In this document: positions 7,487-12,073 of the stretch, piece by piece
Layout: the number at the start of each line of letters is the position of its first letter
How positions within the stretch are numbered: position 1 is the first letter of the stretch
NCBI GenBank assembly: GCA_023134875.1
Contig: JAGLUH010000092.1
Coordinates: 1-12,073, forward strand
Source of the DNA: Candidatus Zixiibacteriota bacterium
GTDB taxonomy: Bacteria > Zixibacteria > MSB-5A5 > CAIYYT01
Length of the DNA stretch: 12,073 nt
Direction of reading: 5' to 3'
Position numbers and translations under genes: made by a program
Notes under the pieces: model-generated
What the model saw: the letters and a program-made list of their open reading frames with translations, nothing else
What the model was told of the DNA's origin: nothing
Databases searched by the model: none

Positions 7487-8134
7487 TCAAGGATTAAACT
7501 GAATACCAACGGAAAACGAGTTAGCTCCAATAGTAGTTTGTGAAGCTTTATCCAGGAATCCCCACATGCGCTTGCAGTCCACTACAATCCCTACCCCCCT
7601 AGACCTAAAAGGGAATCCAAGGACGCCCACCTGTAATACGATCGCAGGTCGAGAAGCCCGCTTCGCAGGCAATAGTCCTTTATATCCGGTAGGTACTTCC
7701 ATAATTGCTACAAGGCCGACTCCCAGAAAAGGCAGAAAATCTTGAATCGGATGGTGCACTATGAGAGACATAATATAGTAGTCGGTCGGCACTTTCGTAT
7801 TTAATGACTCAATCCACTGTCCGGAATACTCTACCCAAAACAATGAGCTCTCTTTTTCAAACACCTCTTCGAAACCTGCAAATTCAAACTGAATAGAGAT
7901 CGATTTGCCAAACCTGTAGCCAAGGTTGACACCTACACCTTCACCATTATTTAGCTTGATTACTTGTCCATTTTCAAACCTCACAAATTTGCTATCCCAG
8001 AGGAAGTTTGCACCGAAGACACTGGCATATACTCCAAGAGGAACTTCCACCTGTGTAGAGCCAGCCCAGACGCTAGTTGAAGGAAAAATAGCCAGCAATG
8101 AGGAGGCTACAAATGTAGCGGAAAACCTGTTCAT
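7487..8134 (-). CDS. Small outer-membrane beta-barrel protein of unknown role
   Basis: A 215-residue protein with a signal peptide (residues 1-24, ending SVWA). The mature part is a run of short amphipathic strands typical of an eight-stranded OmpA/OmpW-style barrel: VEVPLGVYASVFGANFLW, VGVNLGYRFGKSISIQFEFAGF, YYIMSLIVHHPIQDFLPFLGVG, AIVLQVGVLGFPF and a last SFSVGIQFNP. The end, FNP rather than a terminal aromatic residue, is slightly unusual for a barrel. The family cannot be named. Upstream, on the minus strand, AAAAGGG lies about eight bases before the ATG, and a TATAAT with a palindrome lies about 80 bp upstream. Low GC (about 42 percent in one counted 60-base line, 7861-7920) sets it apart from the protease gene next door (62 percent at 8701-8760). 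Confidence 0.65.
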   Translation of the reverse strand: MNRFSATFVASSLLAIFPSTSVWAGSTQVEVPLGVYASVFGANFLWDSKFVRFENGQVIKLNNGEGVGVNLGYRFGKSISIQFEFAGFEEVFEKESSLFWVEYSGQWIESLNTKVPTDYYIMSLIVHHPIQDFLPFLGVGLVAIMEVPTGYKGLLPAKRASRPAIVLQVGVLGFPFRSRGVGIVVDCKRMWGFLDKASQTTIGANSFSVGIQFNP

Positions 8135-8197
8135 AACAATAACCCTTTTCCCAAGACTACTATCTTCTTAGCAAAACGAGCAACCCATCATTCATGG

Positions 8198-8218
8198 TGG
8201 GAATTCCCATATATTATA
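8198..8218 (-). promoter_or_regulatory. Left-facing -10 box with a perfect palindrome at the start site
   Basis: On the minus strand TATAAT (8218-8213) is followed at once by the perfect 12-bp palindrome TGGGAATTCCCA (8198-8209), which would cover the transcription start. No good -35 box is seen 16-18 bp away. The palindrome is placed where a repressor could act, or where an activator-dependent promoter would be controlled. It would drive the small barrel gene. Confidence 0.4.
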
Positions 8219-8294
8219 AGATAACGGTTGACGATCTTCCCCGCCAACAAAAACCCGCTGGTTAGCGCGCGCGCATATCTCCTACTGATCTTGC

Positions 8295-8322
8295 TTGACA
8301 AATATAAAATATTCCCTATTAT
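8295..8322 (+). promoter_or_regulatory. Near-consensus promoter for the C25 protease gene
   Basis: TTGACA (8295-8300) is a perfect -35 and TATTAT (8317-8322) a five-of-six -10, with a 16-bp spacer in very AT-rich DNA. It predicts a start near 8329 and a leader of about 155 bases before the protease ATG. Confidence 0.6.
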
Positions 8323-8328
8323 ATAACT

Positions 8329-8484
8329 TGGTGTAGGTTTTACTTGCCATAATTGCGGGTCTTACGAATTGTGTAAACCATGATCGGACGTTGCCGGAAT
8401 GACCGCTCAGCCGTAGTATCATTCGCGACTTGTAGCGCGTTCGGCATGGTCTGGAGCAACAACAACCTTTGGATGAGGTGAAAC
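8329..8484 (+). promoter_or_regulatory. Long 5' leader of the protease mRNA
   Basis: The predicted leader of about 155 bases has no coding potential that I trust. ACCATG (8377-8382) can pair with CATGGT (8445-8450), and just inside GCCGGAA (8393-8399) can pair with TTCGGC (8440-8445, sharing one base), giving an irregular stem with a large one-sided bulge. It matches no riboswitch I know. GAGGTG at 8475-8480 is the ribosome site. The rest of the 350-bp gap (8135-8294) holds the left-facing promoter region and a GC-alternating run at 8265-8274. Confidence 0.3.
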
Positions 8485-10998
8485 ATGAATCAAGCGAGCA
8501 CTACTTCGGGCAAGCATTTTCTCCAAGTAGCATTGGTTCTTATTTGCCTGCTGGTCGCCATGCCGGTCGGTCTGGCAATGCAAATCAGTCACACAGTACA
8601 GTTTTCCCAGGATGACCTTCTGTTCGAGAAACGAATGGATTATGACGTCGTCAAGCTGCAAGGCGCCGGTTACCTGGCGGTTGCCGGCGAGCCGATGCTG
8701 CCGGCCGTCGAACTCCGGATAGCGCTGCCTGCCGGTATGAAGGCGGAGAATATCCGGATTGACGGGCTGCAATCCGAAGCGCTTGCCGGCAAATACAATA
8801 TCTTCCCTGCTCAGCCACCGTTGAAGTTCAGCCAGGCTGGTGAAGAGATTGAATTCGTGGCGCCGAAAGTCGAGATTTACCAGTCGAGTGCAACTTATCC
8901 GGCGGCCGCGGCCAAGATCACCGGCCAGACCGACCTTGCCGGTCAGGGCATCGCCATCATTCAGGTTTGCCCGCTCAGTTATGTACCGGCCGAAGGTACG
9001 CTCACCCTCTTTTCCTCGATGACTCTGGTTATCGAAGGCGGCGATGACTATGTCTGCGGCGATTACCTGCCAGAAAACCTCGCGCCGCATTATATCGATC
9101 TATATCAGCGGCAACTGGCAGACCTGGTTGTCAACAGTGACGATATTGCATTAACTACTTCGCCTTTCCCTTCGACAAGAAAGGTGATGTTACCGCCGGG
9201 CGGGCCTTTCGATCATGTGATTATCACCACCAGTTCATTGGCGACCCACTATGCCGATCTGGTTGCCTGGCACACCAGGAAGGGTGTGAAAGATACCGTT
9301 ATTACCACAGATTATATCTACGCCAACTATACCGGCTCTGATAACCAACAGAAAATCCGCAACTTCGTTATCGATGCGCACAACAACTGGGGCACACTCT
9401 ATTTCCTGATGGGAGGCGAGGACAGCCAGGTTCCGTTCAAGTACCGTACTTATGTCAGTGAGAGTATTCCCTCCGATCAGTACTATGCCGACTACGATGA
9501 CGACTGGACTTATGAAGTCTATGTCGGTCGCGTAACTGCCGCCAACGCGACTGAGATCAACCGTTTCGTTGACAAGGTGTTGAAGTATGAGCTTGATCCA
9601 CCGGTTATGGGATATGTGCTTGATGCCGTCCTGCTCGGTATGGACCTGACCCTCGCGTGGGAACCGCCTTACTACACATTGACCGCCAGCGAAGAACTGA
9701 AGGAGTATATCGACACCAGCTATATCCCCTCACGATTCAACGTCACCAAGGTCTATGACAGCGATCACAGCGACCATCGTATCGATTTCCTCAACGCCCT
9801 CAACGCCGGGCAGAACCTGGTCAACCATTCCGACCACAGCAGCACCACCAGCATGGGAACCGGTGACCGTAACCATGACTCGCATATCTATAATAGCACG
9901 GTTGATGGTCTCACCAATACCGGCAAGATGTCGGTAGTTTTCTCGCTCGGATGCCATTGCCTTGAATGGGATTACAGCGACTGCATCGGCGAGCATTTCG
10001 TGATATACAATGATCTTAAAGCCGGCGTCGCTTATACCGGTAACACCCGTAGCGGCTGGTTTTACGTGGGTGATCCCATCAGCCTTTCCGCCGTGCTGGA
10101 TGCCAACTGGTTTAAAGGCTTATTCGATCACGACATGTACCGCCTGGGCGAGGCGCTGGCCTACACCAAGAACAACACTCAGCATTCCGACAATTACTGG
10201 AGATACTGCCACTGGACCCTGAACCTGCTCGGTGAGCCGGAGATGCCGATTTGGACCGATAGCCCGGTGGCTCTCGAGGCGACCCATCCTGACAGCGTCA
10301 CCTCGTCACCTTTCCAGTTTACCGTTAATGCACACCGGACCCACGGCACCCCGGTCGACTCCGCTTTTGTCTGTCTTTATAAGGCGGGTGATATTTACGA
10401 GCGCGGCCTTACCGATGCCAACGGTGATATATCCTTCATGCTGACGCCGTTTTCCTCAGGTGACTTGCTGGTGACTGTAACCAAACAGAATTTCCTACCC
10501 TACCAGGGTCAGGCGGGGGTGGATGCGACCAATACCGCACCGACCTGCCAGGTTCCCGATGATTCGACTATTCAGGTGCGCGGCGGGGTACAGATCTGCC
10601 TGCCGGTCGGCTGTGACGATCCTGACGGCAACCTCGCCTCCGGTCCCACGATTGTTGCCGGACCGGGAGAAATCAGCGAGGGCAACTGGTGTTATACACC
10701 GTCGGGTGATGATACCGCCACGGTGACGATCAGGTGCGAGGACACCGGCGGACTCTTCTGTGAGGCCACTTTTCAGATCATTGTTGATACGTACATGTGT
10801 GGTGATGCCGACGGAAGTTCCTTGGTTAACATCGCCGATGTGGTGTTTCTGATCAGCTATGTCTTCGGAGGCACCGCGGCTCCCGAACCGCTGGAAGCGG
10901 GCGAGGTTGACTGTGACGGTGTTGTGAATATCGCCGACGTGGTCTACCTGATCAACTACATCTTCGGCAGCGGTCCGGCACCGTGTGAGGGTTGTTGA
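8485..10998 (+). CDS. Secreted gingipain-like (C25) cysteine protease with dockerin-like tail
   Basis: An 837-residue exported protein. A hydrophobic signal segment (about 13-32) is followed by a C25 propeptide-like region (about 33-235) and a caspase-fold peptidase domain (about 244-590). The probable catalytic pair is His in NHSDHSS (His448 or, more likely, His451) and Cys in SLGCHC (Cys490). Other family marks are MGGEDSQVPF, SDQYYADYDDDW and the closing GEPEMPIW. Then come an Ig-like/carboxypeptidase-regulatory-like domain (about 595-680), a Cys-rich Ig-like domain (684-771) and a two-repeat dockerin-like module (772-834). The peptidase is probably extracellular or on the surface. GAGGTG lies four bases before the ATG. 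Replacement of GHGS by SDHSS around the His is a mild departure from gingipains, so activity is likely but not certain. Confidence 0.85.
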   Translation: MNQASTTSGKHFLQVALVLICLLVAMPVGLAMQISHTVQFSQDDLLFEKRMDYDVVKLQGAGYLAVAGEPMLPAVELRIALPAGMKAENIRIDGLQSEALAGKYNIFPAQPPLKFSQAGEEIEFVAPKVEIYQSSATYPAAAAKITGQTDLAGQGIAIIQVCPLSYVPAEGTLTLFSSMTLVIEGGDDYVCGDYLPENLAPHYIDLYQRQLADLVVNSDDIALTTSPFPSTRKVMLPPGGPFDHVIITTSSLATHYADLVAWHTRKGVKDTVITTDYIYANYTGSDNQQKIRNFVIDAHNNWGTLYFLMGGEDSQVPFKYRTYVSESIPSDQYYADYDDDWTYEVYVGRVTAANATEINRFVDKVLKYELDPPVMGYVLDAVLLGMDLTLAWEPPYYTLTASEELKEYIDTSYIPSRFNVTKVYDSDHSDHRIDFLNALNAGQNLVNHSDHSSTTSMGTGDRNHDSHIYNSTVDGLTNTGKMSVVFSLGCHCLEWDYSDCIGEHFVIYNDLKAGVAYTGNTRSGWFYVGDPISLSAVLDANWFKGLFDHDMYRLGEALAYTKNNTQHSDNYWRYCHWTLNLLGEPEMPIWTDSPVALEATHPDSVTSSPFQFTVNAHRTHGTPVDSAFVCLYKAGDIYERGLTDANGDISFMLTPFSSGDLLVTVTKQNFLPYQGQAGVDATNTAPTCQVPDDSTIQVRGGVQICLPVGCDDPDGNLASGPTIVAGPGEISEGNWCYTPSGDDTATVTIRCEDTGGLFCEATFQIIVDTYMCGDADGSSLVNIADVVFLISYVFGGTAAPEPLEAGEVDCDGVVNIADVVYLINYIFGSGPAPCEGC
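10798..10974 (+). repeat. Dockerin-type I-like double repeat inside the protease gene
   Basis: Two related coding repeats, residues 772-797 and about 805-830, share VNIADVV.LI.Y.FG with a 33-residue period. Each has an EF-hand-like calcium loop (Asp774, Asp776, Asn782, Asp785 in the first). DNA of the two is clearly similar but diverged at third positions, so the duplication is old. Canonical dockerins bind cohesins; no cohesin is seen in the window. Confidence 0.75.
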
Positions 10999-11032
10999 TT
11001 CGAGATTATTACAGTTTCTGTCATAAGTCATT

Positions 11033-11052
11033 GTGACTGGTTGACCATCACA
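11033..11052. terminator. Hairpin between convergent genes (weak terminator candidate)
   Basis: GTGA-C-TGG pairs with CCATCAC around TTGA with one bulged C, in the 70-bp gap between the convergent protease and methyltransferase genes. It lacks a following T-run on either strand, so termination by this stem alone is uncertain. Confidence 0.3.
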
Positions 11053-11068
11053 CTATTGATTGATCAGT

Positions 11069-11518
11069 TCACAGCCATCGCCTGACGCGGGCTTTGTAAG
11101 CCAAATACTCTTTTCCGAAAGCTTCTCCCATGTCTTTTTCCTCAGATGAGATGAAGACTACACTCATAGCTATGAAAAAAGTGATTGGCGCCAGAAAAGC
11201 GATCAATGATCCCAGGATAATCGCTACCCCCAGGAGAGCAACTACCATACCGAGATACATGGGATGCCGACTGATACGAAATGGTCCCTCCTCAATCAGA
11301 GCGGCTGGTTCTTCAAATGGCTTGACTGTTGTCCTTTTCCTTTTGAACAGACTATCCGCCCGGATATTCAACCAGAGACCAATTCCTATCAGCGGGATTC
11401 CCGTATAGCGATACGGAGTCTGAACCAGTTGTGCTATGGGCAGGACAAAATGCAATCCTATCATCAGTAATAGATGTATTTGGAAATATGCCGGAGGCAG
11501 CAACTTTCCTTTTTTCAT
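11069..11518 (-). CDS. Integral membrane methyltransferase-like protein (ICMT/PEMT family)
   Basis: A 149-residue membrane protein with about four hydrophobic helices (roughly 9-30, 37-54, 88-108 and 108-126). The family signature is clear: EEGPFRISRHPMYLGMV in the middle and, near the end, EEKDMGEAFGKEYLAYKARV followed by RRWL. This R-HP-Y...E...G..Y..Y...V.R pattern belongs to isoprenylcysteine carboxyl methyltransferase and phospholipid methyltransferase-like proteins, which use S-adenosylmethionine within the membrane. In bacteria the substrate is usually unknown, and so here. GAGG (11527-11524 on the minus strand) lies five bases before the ATG, and that site is part of the flank of a repeated hairpin. 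It sits 91 bp behind the subtilase gene on the same strand. Confidence 0.8.
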   Translation of the reverse strand: MKKGKLLPPAYFQIHLLLMIGLHFVLPIAQLVQTPYRYTGIPLIGIGLWLNIRADSLFKRKRTTVKPFEEPAALIEEGPFRISRHPMYLGMVVALLGVAIILGSLIAFLAPITFFIAMSVVFISSEEKDMGEAFGKEYLAYKARVRRWL

Positions 11519-11519
11519 C

Positions 11520-11562
11520 TTATCCTCGAGCTTGATAGGTCGAAACCCTCACGGTCTCGACT
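11520..11562 (-). repeat. Copy 2 of the repeated hairpin
   Basis: Read on the minus strand, GTCGAGACC and GGTTTCGAC pair (11561-11539) and are followed by CTATCAAGCTCGAGGATA. This aligns with 5833-5877 on the plus strand, including the flank AAGCT(C)GAGGAT. Within the stem one pair is A:T in copy 1 and G:C here, and another is A:T versus G:T. A short GGCAG...CTGCC stem lies just upstream (about 11571-11590). Confidence 0.6.
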
Positions 11563-11609
11563 TCGTGGGCGGCAGTCGTCCGCGCCTGCCCCAGTAATCT
11601 TGAATGCCA

Positions 11610-12073
11610 TCACAACTTAAACAGCTTGGTGATTTCGTTGATATTTGGCCCCTGGATATAGGCGATATAGATACCAGCGGCAACTTCCTCACCCGCCTGG
11701 TTACACCCGTTCCAGTGCAGCGCCGCCGATTTCCCGCTGAGAACCTTCCCCTTGATAGTGATGACTTCCTCGGCAGCCACCGTGAATATCTGTACTGACA
11801 CTTCACCCGGTTCAGACACCGGAAACTCAAAGGTAATCGATGTACTACAGGGATTGGGGTAAGCGACCACGTGATCGACCGCCGCCGCGCCCAGCGCGGC
11901 GGGGGCATTGACGACGCCATAGCCATAGACCGAATCAGAATTGTCGGCGTGCGAGGCGGTTGCAGTCAGAGCGGCATAGACATCACCGTAGTCCCAGTTG
12001 GGACGCGCTTCCAGCAACAGCGCTACCACCCCCGCTACCAGCGGGCAGGAAAAAGATGTGCCACTGCCGTAGG
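11610..12073 (-). CDS. Subtilisin-family (S8) serine protease, C-terminal part, with sorting-type tail (partial)
   Basis: The reading frame enters at the right edge and stops at 11610; the first full codon is 12071-12069. It opens with YGSGTSFSCPLVAGVVALL, the subtilase catalytic-serine block GTSxxxPxxxG, with the nucleophile Ser encoded at 12056-12054. It goes on with an ARPNW...DVYAAL helix and YGYGVVNAPAAL, the usual end of the S8 catalytic domain. From about 11880 the last 90 residues form a beta-sandwich tail starting YPNP and ending with LHWNGCNQAG, GIYIAYIQ and TKLFKL, as in FlgD-Ig/type IX secretion C-terminal domains. The Asp and His of the triad lie outside the window. The protein is probably exported; use of a type IX system is inference, since no such machinery is visible here. 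Confidence 0.88.
   Translation of the reverse strand, partial: YGSGTSFSCPLVAGVVALLLEARPNWDYGDVYAALTATASHADNSDSVYGYGVVNAPAALGAAAVDHVVAYPNPCSTSITFEFPVSEPGEVSVQIFTVAAEEVITIKGKVLSGKSAALHWNGCNQAGEEVAAGIYIAYIQGPNINEITKLFKL

Noticed and set aside
8265..8274. Alternating GCGCGCGCGC run (possible Z-DNA)
   Set aside because: Ten bases only, with no related feature around it; likely chance.
8329..8484. Cyclic-di-GMP (GEMM) riboswitch in the protease leader
   Set aside because: GTAAACC and GACG fragments looked suggestive, but the conserved ACGCAAAGCC core is missing.
8419..9090. A 223-codon open frame on the minus strand opposite the protease start
   Set aside because: It lies across the promoter leader and the signal peptide/propeptide codons of the C25 gene, has no ribosome site, and its product shows no domain pattern. 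The plus-strand protein is clearly the real one.
10495..11031. A 178-codon minus-strand open frame opposite the dockerin region
   Set aside because: It is the complement of GC-rich, repeat-containing coding DNA; its product is an anagram-like low-complexity protein with no recognisable fold.

Overview
The window reads as chromosomal DNA of an uncultured-type, diderm (Gram-negative) bacterium. An AsmA-like protein, a lipid-A-type acyltransferase, a lipoprotein and two outer-membrane barrels imply an outer membrane. The 837-residue gingipain-like (C25) protease ends in a Cys-rich Ig-like domain and a two-repeat dockerin-like tail (VNIADVV...LINYIFG), and the subtilase at the right edge ends in a YPNP...GIY sorting-type domain. 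From memory this style of secreted protein suits FCB-group candidate phyla such as Zixibacteria. That assignment is inference; no rRNA or marker gene is present to settle it.

Layout. (1) 93-4892, plus strand: a tight run of four genes, AsmA-like, serine O-acetyltransferase (cysE), a membrane-anchored HExxH peptidase and an LpxL/HtrB-type acyltransferase, with gaps of about 37 bp and one overlap. (2) 5017-5745, plus: a lipoprotein with a bacterial SH3 domain behind its own weak promoter. (3) 5745-6012: a non-coding 268-bp block bounded by imperfect terminal inverted repeats and containing a strong internal palindrome; a second copy of that palindrome lies at 11520-11562. (4) 6095-8134, minus: two outer-membrane barrel genes in visibly AT-richer DNA. 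(5) 8135-8484: a divergent control region with a near-consensus promoter facing right and a -10/palindrome pair facing left. (6) 8485-10998, plus: the secreted C25 protease. (7) 11069-12073, minus: a membrane methyltransferase-like gene preceded by the C-terminal part of a subtilisin-family protease that runs off the window.

The common theme is the cell envelope and secretion: lipid/outer-membrane maintenance on the left, exported barrels in the middle, exported proteases on the right. No known defence system, CRISPR array, transposase, tRNA or rRNA was found. The most original signal is the non-coding repeat family, whose two stems differ by a compensatory A:T to G:C change, rather than any protein system.
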